Shown here piece by piece: positions 25,107 through 33,875 of a stretch of DNA of 64,000 bases. Position 1 is the stretch's first letter, and each line of letters opens with the position of its first letter. Source of the stretch: Xylophilus ampelinus (GTDB lineage Bacteria > Pseudomonadota > Gammaproteobacteria > Burkholderiales > Burkholderiaceae_C); NCBI RefSeq assembly GCF_901875635.1, contig NZ_CABFMN010000073.1, forward strand, positions 124,001 through 188,000. The letters are read 5' to 3'. The translations under genes and the position numbers were made by a program. The notes under the pieces were generated by a model that was given only the letters and a program-made list of their open reading frames with translations, was not told where the DNA came from and searched no databases.

Positions 25107-26168
25107 ATGAAACTCCACCAACTGCGACAGCGCCTGCGCGACGCGGGCGCCGGCCCCAGCCACGAGCAGCGCATCCTGCGCAACTGGTCGCACGCGCTGG
25201 TGCGCGAGAGCGGCCGGCGCCGGCCATCGACCTTCTTCCCCGCGCCGCTGCTGGCCGCCCTCCCCGCCATCGAGGCCGAACTCGCGGACCTCGCACGGCT
25301 GCGTACCGCCCAGGCGGGCGCCGATGGCTCGGAGCGCCTGCTGGTGGCGCTGGCCGACGGGCAGGCCGTGGAAAGCGTGCTGCTGCCGCGCGATGGGCTT
25401 TGCGTGTCGACGCAGGTCGGCTGCGCGGTCGGCTGCCGCTTCTGCATGACGGGGCGCGACGGGCTGCTGCGCCAGGTGGGCAGCGCCGAGATCGTGGCGC
25501 AGGTCGCCCTCGCCCGCGCGCGCCGGCCGGTGCGCAAGGTCGTGTTCATGGGCATGGGCGAGCCGGCCCACAACCTGGACAACATGCTCGAGGCCATCGA
25601 CTTCCTCGGCACGGTGGGCAACGTCGGCCACAAGAACCTGGTCTTCTCGACCGTCGGTGATCCGCGCGCCTTCGAGCGGCTGCACCGGCAGCAGGTTCGC
25701 CCGGCGCTCGCGCTGTCGCTGCACACCACGCGGGCCGACTTGCGCCGCGAGCTGCTGCCGCGCGCGCCCCAGCTCGGCCCCGAGGAACTGGTGGCCGCCG
25801 CGGAAGGCTACGCACGCGCCACCGGCTACCCGGTCCAGTACCAGTGGACCCTGCTCGACGGCGTGAATGACGGCGCAGAAGAACTGGAGGCGCTCGTCCG
25901 GCTGCTCAAGGGCAAGTTCGGCGTGCTCAACGTCATCCCGTTCAATGACGTCGAAGGCGCAGGCTTCGGCCGGCCGAGCTGGGAGCGCTGCCGTGCGTTC
26001 GCGCGCACCCTGCACGAACGCGGCATCCTCACCAAGCTGCGAGATTCGGCCGGGCAGGACATCGACGGCGGCTGCGGTCAGCTGCGCGCACGCGCGCTCG
26101 GGCTGCCGCAGCCGCTGCGGCGCATGGGCGTCGCGCATGCCGCTGCGGGGCGCGGTGCCGCGTCCTAA
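25107..26168 (+). CDS. RlmN-like radical SAM RNA methyltransferase
   Basis: Radical SAM protein of 353 residues in the RlmN/Cfr family, which methylate adenine C2 or C8 in rRNA or tRNA. The cluster motif CAVGCRFCMTGR (CxxxCxxC) lies near residue 112, followed by VVFMGMGEPAHNLDNMLEAI near residue 147 and ALSLHTTRADLRRELLP. The second catalytic Cys is in DIDGGCGQL near residue 328. Canonical RlmN has AACGQL and a longer N-terminal domain, so this may be the shorter paralogue found in some betaproteobacteria rather than the housekeeping enzyme. It diverges from the mat operon; a methyltransferase gene follows 34 bp later. Confidence 0.85.
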   Translation: MKLHQLRQRLRDAGAGPSHEQRILRNWSHALVRESGRRRPSTFFPAPLLAALPAIEAELADLARLRTAQAGADGSERLLVALADGQAVESVLLPRDGLCVSTQVGCAVGCRFCMTGRDGLLRQVGSAEIVAQVALARARRPVRKVVFMGMGEPAHNLDNMLEAIDFLGTVGNVGHKNLVFSTVGDPRAFERLHRQQVRPALALSLHTTRADLRRELLPRAPQLGPEELVAAAEGYARATGYPVQYQWTLLDGVNDGAEELEALVRLLKGKFGVLNVIPFNDVEGAGFGRPSWERCRAFARTLHERGILTKLRDSAGQDIDGGCGQLRARALGLPQPLRRMGVAHAAAGRGAAS

Positions 26169-26202
26169 AACCATCGCCTTCACCATCGAAAGGAACACAG
26201 GC

Positions 26203-26811
26203 ATGCAATCGGCCGACGCCGCCCTCTTCGACGCGGCCTACTACGAGCGTTTCTATTTCGACCAGAAGACGCGGGTCTCGGACCCGCAGCACGTCGAGCG
26301 CCTGGGCGCCTTCGTGTGCAGCTACCTGCAGTACCTGCGCGTGCCGGTGCAGCGCGTGCTCGACGTGGGCTGCGGCATCGGGCTGTGGCGCGACATCGTG
26401 GCCCGCCACTTTCCGCAGGCGCAGTTCCACGGCGTGGAGATCAGCGAGTACCTTTGCCAACGCTATGGCTGGACGCAGGGCTCGGTGGTGGACTACACGG
26501 CGCGCGAACCCTTCGACCTCGTGATCTGCCAGGGCGTGCTGGCGTACCTGAGCCCGACCGATCTCAAGCGCGCACTGCGCAATTTGGGCGCGCTCACACG
26601 CGGTGCGCTGTACCTGGAGGTGGTCACGCGCGAGGACTACGAGAACGACATCGTGGACGACACGCTGACCGACCCGAGCCTGTTCCGCCACCGCGCCGAG
26701 GCCTACCGGCGCGGCCTCGCGCCGCACTTCAGGCATGCGGGCGGCGGTGTCTGGCTCAGCCGCGACTGCGAGGTGCCGCTCTACGCCATGGAGTGCGCCG
26801 ACGACGCTTGA
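26203..26811 (+). CDS. Class I SAM-dependent methyltransferase
   Basis: Rossmann-fold methyltransferase of 202 residues. Motif I is VLDVGCGIGLWRDIV near residue 48. The acidic residue binding the SAM ribose is in FHGVEISEYLC, and motif IV is FDLVICQGVLAYLS near residue 103. Substrate cannot be read from the sequence. It follows the RlmN-like gene by 34 bp with an AAAGGAA-type ribosome site, so the pair is probably cotranscribed. The gene is followed by a GC-rich repeated hairpin element that likely terminates transcription. Confidence 0.87.
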   Translation: MQSADAALFDAAYYERFYFDQKTRVSDPQHVERLGAFVCSYLQYLRVPVQRVLDVGCGIGLWRDIVARHFPQAQFHGVEISEYLCQRYGWTQGSVVDYTAREPFDLVICQGVLAYLSPTDLKRALRNLGALTRGALYLEVVTREDYENDIVDDTLTDPSLFRHRAEAYRRGLAPHFRHAGGGVWLSRDCEVPLYAMECADDA

Positions 26812-26822
26812 CGCCCAGGAAA

Positions 26823-26895
26823 ACGCCGGGCCGCCCCAAGTTTTCTTGCGCCCCCGGCGGGGGCGGGCCGGGCGCAGCCCGGCCCTGGGGCTCGT
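26823..26895. repeat. GC-rich double-hairpin element, copy A
   Basis: Begins AAACGCCGGGCCGCCCCAAG, contains GCCCCCG/CGGGGGC and GGGCCGGGC/GCCCGGCCC hairpins, and ends next to the stop of the following minus-strand gene. A close relative lies at 63603-63667 in the same setting. Probably a bidirectional terminator-type repeat. Confidence 0.7.
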
Positions 26896-27888
26896 TCAGA
26901 GCTTGATACCGGCACCCTTGACCGTCGGCCCCAGCACCCCGACCTGCTCCTTCACGAAGCTGTCGAACTTGGCCGTCGTCTCGGGCTTGCCGACGATGCC
27001 GAGGTCGACCATCTTCTTCTGCACCTCGGGCATGACCAGCACCTCGTTGCAGGCCGCGTTGAGCTTGGCGACCATGTCGGCGGGCAGCTTCGCCGGACCG
27101 GAGAGGCCGAAGAAGTTCTCCAGCACCAGCTTGGGCTGCCCCAGCTCCACCACCGTCGGCACCTCGGGCATCAGCGGCGAGCGCGCCGTGCTCGTCACCG
27201 CGAGCGGCACCAGTTGGCCGGTCTTGAAGTACTGCACGTAGGCGGTGATGACGTCGATGCCGACCGGGATGATCCCGGCCAGCAGGTCGGTGGTCATCGG
27301 GGCACCGCCGCGGTAGGGCACGTGCACCAGGTTGGCGCCCGTGATCTTGCGCGTCAGCTCGCCGTGGATGTGGCCGATCGAGCCGGGGCCACCGGAGCCG
27401 AAGTCCACGCGCTCCTTCTGTGCCTTGCCCAGCAGCTCGCCGAAGCTCTTGATGCCCGATTCCTTGCTGGCCATGACCACCAGCGGCGCCGAGCCCAGGT
27501 AGGCGATGTGCGTGAACGCCGCCACCGGGTCGTAGGGCACCTTCTCGAGGGTGAAGGGCCCGAGTGCGATCGGCGTGGTGTTCGACAGCATCAGCGTGTA
27601 GCCGTCGGCCGGCGCCGTCGCCACGACCTGGCCGCCGATGGTGCCGCCCGCGCCGGGCCGGTTGTCGATGACCACCGCCTGGCCGAGCTTGCGGGCGAGT
27701 TGCTCGCCCACGATGCGGGCCAGGATGTCGCTCGAGCCGCCGGGCGGGAAGGTGACGACGATCTTGATCGGCTTGTCGGGCCACTGCGCGAAGGCGGGCA
27801 GGGCCAGGGATGCCAGGCCACCCGCACCCAGCAGGCGCAGGGCGCCGCGGCGCGAGAGGGAAGACGAAGAGAGGGTGTGCGAGGGCAT
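26896..27888 (-). CDS. Bug/TctC-family periplasmic binding protein
   Basis: Periplasmic binding protein of 330 residues with a twin-arginine-like signal peptide (LSRRGALRLLGAGGLASLA) cleaved near AFAQWPDKP. Family blocks: IKIVVTFPPGGSSDILARIV, VIDNRPGAGGTIGGQVVA, PADGYTLML, HVPYRGGAPMTTDLLAGII and LSGPAKLPADMV. Ligand unknown; Bug proteins bind carboxylates and other small metabolites. It diverges from a LysR regulator gene (161-bp gap), the usual arrangement in which the regulator controls the binding protein. The start MPSHTL fits the signal peptide. No membrane subunits are adjacent. Confidence 0.9.
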   Translation of the reverse strand: MPSHTLSSSSLSRRGALRLLGAGGLASLALPAFAQWPDKPIKIVVTFPPGGSSDILARIVGEQLARKLGQAVVIDNRPGAGGTIGGQVVATAPADGYTLMLSNTTPIALGPFTLEKVPYDPVAAFTHIAYLGSAPLVVMASKESGIKSFGELLGKAQKERVDFGSGGPGSIGHIHGELTRKITGANLVHVPYRGGAPMTTDLLAGIIPVGIDVITAYVQYFKTGQLVPLAVTSTARSPLMPEVPTVVELGQPKLVLENFFGLSGPAKLPADMVAKLNAACNEVLVMPEVQKKMVDLGIVGKPETTAKFDSFVKEQVGVLGPTVKGAGIKL

Positions 27889-28049
27889 GGCGAATCCAGA
27901 GCAAGGGGAATGCCCGGATTCTGGAAATCCCGCACGGGCACGCCAATTGCCCAAGCCGAATGAACGGCATAGCAGAACGGGCCGGATGCGAAGCCTTTGG
28001 CATTCGTTTCGGTCCGCCCCGGCACCAAAGCTGTGCACCTTATCGATCC

Positions 28050-29024
28050 ATGTCCCGTCCCGACGATCCTTTCGACACCTACCTCCTGCGCGTCTTCAGC
28101 ATCCTGATGCGCGAGCGCAGCGTTTCGCGCACGGCCACGCGCCTGAACCAGTCCCAGCCGGCGATCAGCACCGCGCTCAAGCGCCTGCGCGAGATCTTCG
28201 GCGACCCGCTGCTCGTCAAGGACAAGCAGCGCATGGTGCCGACCGAGCGGGCGCTGCAACTGGAAGTCTCGGTGCGCGTGGTGCTGGGCGAGATCGACGT
28301 GCTGCTCACCCCTGGCACCGCCTTCGAGCCGGCGACGACCAGGCAGGTCTTTCGCATCGGCACGCCCGACTACCTGGCGCCGCCGCTGATGGCCGCCGTG
28401 GTCAATTACATGCGCGGCACCGCGCCCAACGCGCGCCTGCTGCTGCAGCCGCTGGGGCCCGACTACGACTTCGAGGAAGCGCTGGCCGAGGGCGAACTCG
28501 ACATCGTCATCGGCAACTGGCCGCAGCCCCCCGAGCACCTGCGCACCACGTTGCTTCTGGAAGACGAGATCGTCTGCCTGGTCGACCGCGACCATCCGCT
28601 GGCCGGCGGCATGAAGGTGGCCGACTACCTCCAGGGCGCGCACGTCGTGCCGCTGCTCTACAGCATGACGCAGCGCGGCGTGGTGGAAACGTCGCTGGCC
28701 GCGCAGCGCATGGCGCGCACGGCGGCGGTCACCGTGCCCTACTTCGGCATGGCGCCGCACCTGCTGCCGGGCACCGACCTGATCTTCACCACCAGCCGGC
28801 ACTTCGCCCAGCACTACGCGGCGATGTTGCCGCTGGCCATCGTGCCCTCGCCGATCGACTTCCCGCCGATGCGCTTTTACCAGCTGTGGCACGGCCGCAC
28901 GCAGCACGCGCCGGGCCACATCTGGTTCCGGTCGCTGCTCTCGGCCGTGGTGCGCACGGCCGGCGCCACGCGGCACCTTCGCACGTCCAGCGCCTTGACC
29001 CGGCACGACGGCGTGCAGACCTGA
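28050..29024 (+). CDS. LysR-family transcription regulator
   Basis: LysR-type regulator of 324 residues. The N-terminal helix-turn-helix reads LLRVFSILMRERSVSRTATRL then NQSQPAISTALKRLREIFGD with PLLVKDKQRMVPTERAL. An effector domain follows with FRIGTPDYLAPPLMAAVV near residue 105 and the NodD-like LDIVIGNWPQPPEHL segment. It diverges from a Bug gene. The gap between them holds the near palindrome CGAAGCC-TTT-GGCATTCG (27989-28006), which may be its binding site. Ligand unknown. Confidence 0.92.
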   Translation: MSRPDDPFDTYLLRVFSILMRERSVSRTATRLNQSQPAISTALKRLREIFGDPLLVKDKQRMVPTERALQLEVSVRVVLGEIDVLLTPGTAFEPATTRQVFRIGTPDYLAPPLMAAVVNYMRGTAPNARLLLQPLGPDYDFEEALAEGELDIVIGNWPQPPEHLRTTLLLEDEIVCLVDRDHPLAGGMKVADYLQGAHVVPLLYSMTQRGVVETSLAAQRMARTAAVTVPYFGMAPHLLPGTDLIFTTSRHFAQHYAAMLPLAIVPSPIDFPPMRFYQLWHGRTQHAPGHIWFRSLLSAVVRTAGATRHLRTSSALTRHDGVQT

Positions 29025-29128
29025 GCGGACCGCTCCCATTTGACAGCGACCAATGACCGCTCATGCCGCGTTGAAGGCCTTTGCGGGATGAGGTTGGCCG
29101 ATACGACGCCCGGTGTGATGATGCGGGC

Positions 29129-29932
29129 GTGCCGCCTGCACCAGACCCGATCCATCGAACCGTGACGCCCTCGGTCTACCTCTCGCCCAAACTGGCGCTG
29201 ACCGCCGCGCAGGGCTTCGCGCTGAGCTGGAGCAAGCAACCCCGTTACCGGCGCGACTGGCACATGCACGACTGCGCCATGCTGCTATGGCCGCAGACGG
29301 GCGGCCTGAAGACCATATGGCTGGACGCGACGAGCTCCGCAGGTGCTGGCAGGACCATGCACCTCGCAAGGACGGGCGCGCTGCTGCTGCCCGCCTCGAC
29401 GGCCCACCACACGCGCGCGAGCACCCGGTCGCAACGCCACGGCGAGCTGTACTTCGCAGCGGAACGCCTGGGGTCCCGGGCGCGCTTCGGCGCGCTGCAG
29501 TTGGATGGCGCCACCGTCTCGCTGCTCGATGCGCTGGTCGCGCCGTCCCTCGCCCCGGACGCGGCCGACTCGTTGGTCGATGCCATCGTCCGTCAGTTGA
29601 GCCTCGGGCCGAGCCGGACCCTCGCGCCGGGCCACGCGTCCCCATCGCTCGGCCGGCGCATGGTCGAGTGCTTCGCACACGCCTTGGACTGGGACCTTCC
29701 CCTGCCCCAGATCGACGCGGTCGCGCGTGAGCTGGGGGTGTCCAGCCGGCAGTTGCAGCGGGCCTGCCAGCAGGAATTCGGCGCCTCGCCCGTCGACGTG
29801 CGGCGGCGTCTGCTCGCAACCCGTGCGCGCGCTCTGTTGGCGCAGGGCCTGCCACTGTCGCAGGTCAGCCGGCAATTGGGCTTCACCTCCAGCGGGCACC
29901 TCGGGCGCTTGCTGCGAGCCCTCCCCGGCTGA
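29129..29932 (+). CDS. AraC-family transcription regulator
   Basis: Regulator of 267 residues. The N-terminal cupin-like sensory half contains YRRDWHMHDCAMLLWPQTG near residue 35 and ALLLPASTAHHTRAS. The C-terminal double helix-turn-helix reads LPQIDAVARELGVSSRQLQR, then CQQEFGASPVDVRRRLLATR and SQVSRQLGFTSSGHLGRLLR. The start is uncertain: GTG at 29129 is given, with another GTG at 29162. It converges on the ridA-phzF-bug operon, which it may control. Effector unknown. Confidence 0.87.
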   Translation: MPPAPDPIHRTVTPSVYLSPKLALTAAQGFALSWSKQPRYRRDWHMHDCAMLLWPQTGGLKTIWLDATSSAGAGRTMHLARTGALLLPASTAHHTRASTRSQRHGELYFAAERLGSRARFGALQLDGATVSLLDALVAPSLAPDAADSLVDAIVRQLSLGPSRTLAPGHASPSLGRRMVECFAHALDWDLPLPQIDAVARELGVSSRQLQRACQQEFGASPVDVRRRLLATRARALLAQGLPLSQVSRQLGFTSSGHLGRLLRALPG

Positions 29933-29963
29933 AGGCATCGAGCGGCCGACCACGCCGCAGGCT

Positions 29964-30440
29964 CTACACGGCCACGATCGCGTCCAGCTCGATTTCGACC
30001 CAAGCGCCATCGGGCAGGCTGCCCACCCCCACGGCCGTCCGCGCCGGCGGGTGCAGTTGCGCAAACGCGGTGGCCAGCACGCGCGATGCACCGTCGAGCA
30101 CGGCCGGGTGCTGCATGAAATCCGGCGAAGACCGCACGAAGCCGCGCAGCCGCACGAGCTGGCGCACCGCGCCCAATCCGCCCGCCGCGGCCGAGAGCGC
30201 CGCCAACGCGTTGCGCATGGCCACCGCGGCTGCATCGGCGGCAGCCGGCACGTCAGCGGCCGTGCGGCAGACGCCGGCCAATGCCACGCCGTCGATGCGG
30301 CAGGTCTGGCCGCTGACATGCACCCAGGCCTGCCCCCCGCCCACCGGCACGGCACTGGCCGGTGCGTAAAGGCCGCGCGGCTGCGGCGGTGGCGGCAGCG
30401 GCTGCCCGGCCGCCGCCAGACCGGTCTCGGGGTCGGTCAT
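29964..30440 (-). CDS. RidA/YjgF-family protein
   Basis: RidA-superfamily protein of 158 residues. RidA enzymes hydrolyse reactive imines or enamines, and relatives act in amine or aromatic catabolism. The family C-terminal pattern is visible: LVRLRGFVRSSPDF, ARTAVGVGSLPDGAWVEIEL and DAIVAV, with the Arg of PARTAVGV in the substrate-binding position. The N-terminal part (LPPPPQPRGLYAPA) is longer than in E. coli RidA. Translationally coupled to the PhzF-like gene through a 4-bp overlap (30437-30440); third gene of a Bug-PhzF-RidA operon. Confidence 0.85.
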   Translation of the reverse strand: MTDPETGLAAAGQPLPPPPQPRGLYAPASAVPVGGGQAWVHVSGQTCRIDGVALAGVCRTAADVPAAADAAAVAMRNALAALSAAAGGLGAVRQLVRLRGFVRSSPDFMQHPAVLDGASRVLATAFAQLHPPARTAVGVGSLPDGAWVEIELDAIVAV

Positions 30441-31360
30441 CGCGTGCGCCACCGCACCTGGCCGCCGAGCCAGCAACCCGCGACGCGGCCTTCGTCGTCG
30501 AAGCGCGCCTGCACGTCGATGGCCGAAGGCCGGCCCATGGCCTCGCCCTGGCGCACGATGGTGGTCACGGGCGCCGCGGGTGTCCCCACGGGCACGACAC
30601 CGCTCGCCGCGAGGTGCGACCACAGCGCGGCCGCCGCGATGCCGGTCGCGGCGTCTTCCGGGTACCCCGAGGCGCGTGGGAACTGCCGCGCGGCGACCTG
30701 CGCGCCGTTCACGGCGCCAAGCTCGACGGCATAGGGGTACAGCCCCGTGGAATCTGCGGCGGCACATACGGCCTCGACCTCCGACAGATGCGGTTCGAGC
30801 GAATCGAGCTGCGCCACCGACCCCAGGCGCACGAGCGTCTTGGTGCGGCTGGTACGTGCGTTGACGACCTCATCGTCGCCCCAGTCGACACGCCGATGCG
30901 GATCCAGGACCTGGCGAACCCGCCCGGCCAGCGGGGCGGACAGTTCGACGCGCGAGGCGGCCGGCTGCGAAATCCAGACGCGCGCCCGCTCGGCATCCCA
31001 TCGCGCGTCGACCAGGCCGCTGAGCGTGCGCACACGGGCTGTCGCGCCGGTCCACTCGCCCCACTGGCGCAACGCCCAGAGCGCGCCCACGGTGGCATGC
31101 CCGCACATCTCCATCTCGTGCCTGGGCACGAAGAAGCGAAGGCGCCAGTCGACGCCGGACTCGTCGCTCTCGAACACGAAGGCCGACTCATGCCCGTGCC
31201 GGCGCGCCACGGCCTGCATGTCCTCGGGCGCCATGCCGGCGGCATGGCGCACCAGCGGCACAGGGTTGCCGCCGCCCGGGCCGTTGACGAACACGTCCAG
31301 GCCCACCACCTCGCCCCGGTCGAGGCTGCGGCCGTCGCGCTGGGTGCATGCGGCGCTCAT
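30437..31360 (-). CDS. PhzF-family epimerase/isomerase
   Basis: Protein of 307 residues of the PhzF fold (diaminopimelate-epimerase-like). Family marks: DVFVNGPGGGNPVPLVRHA near residue 22 (usual form DVFtd.pf.GNPLaV), the catalytic-Glu segment HESAFVFE near residue 56, FFVPRHEMEMCGHATVGAL near residue 76 (usual form RfFTP..EvpfCGHATlg), and GYPEDAATGIAAAALW near residue 225. The reaction is unknown; the best-studied member isomerises a phenazine precursor, but most act in other small-molecule pathways. The Asp/Met differences in the first segment suggest a divergent subgroup. Flanked by Bug and RidA genes with 4-bp overlaps on both sides. Confidence 0.87.
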   Translation of the reverse strand: MSAACTQRDGRSLDRGEVVGLDVFVNGPGGGNPVPLVRHAAGMAPEDMQAVARRHGHESAFVFESDESGVDWRLRFFVPRHEMEMCGHATVGALWALRQWGEWTGATARVRTLSGLVDARWDAERARVWISQPAASRVELSAPLAGRVRQVLDPHRRVDWGDDEVVNARTSRTKTLVRLGSVAQLDSLEPHLSEVEAVCAAADSTGLYPYAVELGAVNGAQVAARQFPRASGYPEDAATGIAAAALWSHLAASGVVPVGTPAAPVTTIVRQGEAMGRPSAIDVQARFDDEGRVAGCWLGGQVRWRTR

Positions 31361-32343
31361 TCGGGGCTCACCCCGGCGGCACGCGCGATGCCACCCCAGA
31401 ACGGAATGTCGTGCGCCACCGCACGCTGCATCGCCTCAGGCGTACCCGGCGTCGTGTTCACGCCCTTGGCCGCCAGGTCCGCCGACACCGCCCGGTCCGC
31501 CAGCACGGCGTTCAGGGCACGGTTGAAGCGCTCGACCACCTGCCGCGGCGTGCCCTTCGGAAAGGCGAAGCCGTACCAGAGCGATTGATCGAAGCCCGGC
31601 ACGCCGACCTGGGCGAAGGTCGGCACGCCGGCAAGCAGTGCGTTCGGCCCGGTGGTCGCGACCGCGGTCACCTTGCCGCTGCGGATGTGGGACACCAGCC
31701 CGACCGGGTTGTCGAACAGGAACTGCACCTGCCCGCCGATGAGATCGGTGTAGGCCGGTGCTGCGCCGCGGTAGGGCACGTGCACCAGCGGCGTCTTCAC
31801 CAGGGGCTTGAATTTCTCGCCCAGCAGGTGGGATACCGTCCCCGCGCCGACCGAGGCGAAGCTCGCGCCCTCGGGCCGCGCATTGAGCGCCGCCACGAAG
31901 CCCTTCAGGTCGGTGACCTTCATGTCCGGATGGACCACGAGCACGTAGGGCGACACGCCGATCATCCCGGCCCAGGCGAAGTCCTTCGCGGGGTCATAGG
32001 GCAGCCGCCTGTAGACGGCCGGGCTCACGGCATGCGTGCTGGTGGTGGCAACGCCCACGGTATAGCCGTCGGCAACTGCCTTGGCCACCAGCCCCGACCC
32101 GATCGTGCCACCCGCACCGCCGCGGTTATCGATCACCAGCGGCTGGCCGAGCGCCTTCTGCAATGCCGGCTGCAACGCACGCACCACGACGTCGGTGCCG
32201 CCGCCTGCCGGGAAGGGCACGACGACGGTGATCGGCCTGGCGGGCCAATCCTGCGCGATGGCCGGCAGCAGGGGCGCGAGCGTGAAGGCCAGCAGGAGCG
32301 TGCGCCGCACGCTGCGGACGCTGGGCAAAAGGGATCGGGGCAT
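31357..32343 (-). CDS. Bug/TctC-family periplasmic binding protein
   Basis: Periplasmic binding protein of 328 residues. The signal peptide spans about 1-30 (RRTLLLAFTLAPLLPAIAQ). Core blocks are WPARPITVVVPFPAGGGTDV, IDNRGGAGGTIGSGLVAKA, HVPYRGAAPAYTDLIGGQVQ and FAFPKGTPRQVVERFN. First gene of a three-gene operon with the PhzF-like and RidA-like genes, so its ligand is probably the substrate of that small pathway. No membrane partners nearby. The start MPRSLL fits the signal peptide; the longer frame upstream is the divergent intergenic region. Confidence 0.89.
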   Translation of the reverse strand: MPRSLLPSVRSVRRTLLLAFTLAPLLPAIAQDWPARPITVVVPFPAGGGTDVVVRALQPALQKALGQPLVIDNRGGAGGTIGSGLVAKAVADGYTVGVATTSTHAVSPAVYRRLPYDPAKDFAWAGMIGVSPYVLVVHPDMKVTDLKGFVAALNARPEGASFASVGAGTVSHLLGEKFKPLVKTPLVHVPYRGAAPAYTDLIGGQVQFLFDNPVGLVSHIRSGKVTAVATTGPNALLAGVPTFAQVGVPGFDQSLWYGFAFPKGTPRQVVERFNRALNAVLADRAVSADLAAKGVNTTPGTPEAMQRAVAHDIPFWGGIARAAGVSPE

Positions 32344-32537
32344 GGTGGTCGGACTCGAGGAACAAGGCTTCATGCTAGGAACGCACCGCGCCGCACGCGA
32401 ACCCGGAACGGACACGGGCCGATCCAAAAGGCGACACCGGTTCGGCGCCTCCCCTGGTGAATGCGAGACACCTGGCGCGCCGGTGTGCCCCGTAGACTGG
32501 CCGTCGCGTTTTTCAACGACAACGAAGGAGACATCCC

Positions 32538-33785
32538 ATGCCGTGCATCCCCCTGCGGCTGCGGCACGCGCTCGCGTCCGCCGCCCTGCTCGCCCTCTCA
32601 TCGGTCGCGATCGCCCAGCCGGCCTCGCCGCCCCGCATCTCCGACAACGTGGTCAAGATCGGCGTGCTCACCGACCTGTCGGGCGTGTCGAGCGAGAACG
32701 CGGGCAAGGGCTCGATCGTGGCGGCGCAACTGGCCATCGACGAGTTCAGCAAGGACCGCAAGGTGCTGGGCATGCCCATCGAGCTGGTCTCGGCCGACTC
32801 GCAGGGCAAGACCGACATCGGCGCCACCCGGGCGCGCGAGTGGTTCGATCAGCAGCAGGTCGACATGATCACCGACCTCACCTACTACAACGTGGCGCTG
32901 GCCGTGACGCGGATCGCCGACGAGAAGAAGCGCTTCGCGATGGTCACCGGCGCGGGCGCCTCGACCATCAGCGACGACCAGTGCACCGCCCGCAGCGTGC
33001 ACTGGATGTACGACACCTACGCGCTGGCCAACACCACCGTGCCGGCACTCATCGCCAAGGGCCTGACGAGCTGGTACTTCATCACGGCCGACTACGCCTT
33101 CGGCAACGCGCTGGAGAAGGACGCGACGGCCATCATCAACAAGTCCGGCGGCAAGGTGCTCGGCAGCTCGCGGCATCCGATCAACTCGTCGGACCAGTCC
33201 TCCTACCTGCTCACGGCGCAGAACTCGGGCGCGCAGGTGATCGCGCTGGCCAACTCGGGCCTGGACACGCTCAACACCGTCAAGCAGGCGGCGCAGTTCG
33301 GCATGGTGCGCGGTGGCAAGCAGACCTTCACGCCGCTGCTGTCCCTCATCACCGAGGTGCAGGCGATGGGTCTCGCGAACGCCCAGGGCATGGTGCTGAC
33401 CAACGGCTTCTACTGGGACATGGACGACCGCGCCCGCGCCTTCGGCCAGCGCTTCTTCGCCGTGCACAAGAAGATGCCGACGATGATGCAGGCCGCGGTG
33501 TATTCGGCCGTGCTCAACTACCTCAAGGCCATCGAGGCCACGGGCACCGACGAGGTGGACGCGGTGGTCGCCAGGCTGCGCACGATGAAGTTCGACGACG
33601 CGGTGATCCGCAACGGCCAGCTGCGCACCGACGGCAAGATGGTCCACGACATGCTGCTGGTGCAGGTGAAGACGCCCGCCGAATCGAAGAGCACCTGGGA
33701 CCTCTACAAGGTGCTTCAGACCGTGCCGGGCGACAAGGCCTTCGCGCCGCTGGCAGAGTCGAAGTGCCCATTGGTCAAGCGCTGA
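32538..33785 (+). CDS. Branched-chain amino-acid-type ABC binding protein
   Basis: Periplasmic receptor of 415 residues in the Leu/Ile/Val-binding (type I) family. The signal peptide spans about 1-26 (ALASAALLALSSVAIAQ). The mature part has VVKIGVLTDLSGVSSENAGK near residue 38, SADSQGKTDIGATRAREW near residue 84, FITADYAFGNALEKDA near residue 181 and the long LNTVKQAAQFGM region. It is an orphan: no permease or ATPase genes flank it. Homologues often bind aromatic or other hydrophobic acids rather than amino acids. A GAAGGAG ribosome site precedes ATG 32538. Divergent from the Bug-PhzF-RidA operon across a 194-bp gap in which I see nothing else. Confidence 0.9.
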   Translation: MPCIPLRLRHALASAALLALSSVAIAQPASPPRISDNVVKIGVLTDLSGVSSENAGKGSIVAAQLAIDEFSKDRKVLGMPIELVSADSQGKTDIGATRAREWFDQQQVDMITDLTYYNVALAVTRIADEKKRFAMVTGAGASTISDDQCTARSVHWMYDTYALANTTVPALIAKGLTSWYFITADYAFGNALEKDATAIINKSGGKVLGSSRHPINSSDQSSYLLTAQNSGAQVIALANSGLDTLNTVKQAAQFGMVRGGKQTFTPLLSLITEVQAMGLANAQGMVLTNGFYWDMDDRARAFGQRFFAVHKKMPTMMQAAVYSAVLNYLKAIEATGTDEVDAVVARLRTMKFDDAVIRNGQLRTDGKMVHDMLLVQVKTPAESKSTWDLYKVLQTVPGDKAFAPLAESKCPLVKR

Positions 33786-33798
33786 TCCGCCGGGCGAT

Positions 33799-33860
33799 TG
33801 CTACCAAATCCATAGCTGCTCACGCCCGCCTGGCGGGCGTTCCAGGCACTTTTCACTCAA
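33799..33860. repeat. GCTATC/GATAGC interspersed repeat, copy 5
   Basis: TGCTACCAAATCCATAGCTG, then CTCACGCCCGCCTGGCGGGCG hairpin and TTCCAGGCACTTTTCACTC. Between the convergent ends of the binding-protein gene and the next minus-strand gene, so it may act as a terminator. Confidence 0.85.
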
Positions 33861-33875
33861 ATCAGCAGCGACGAC

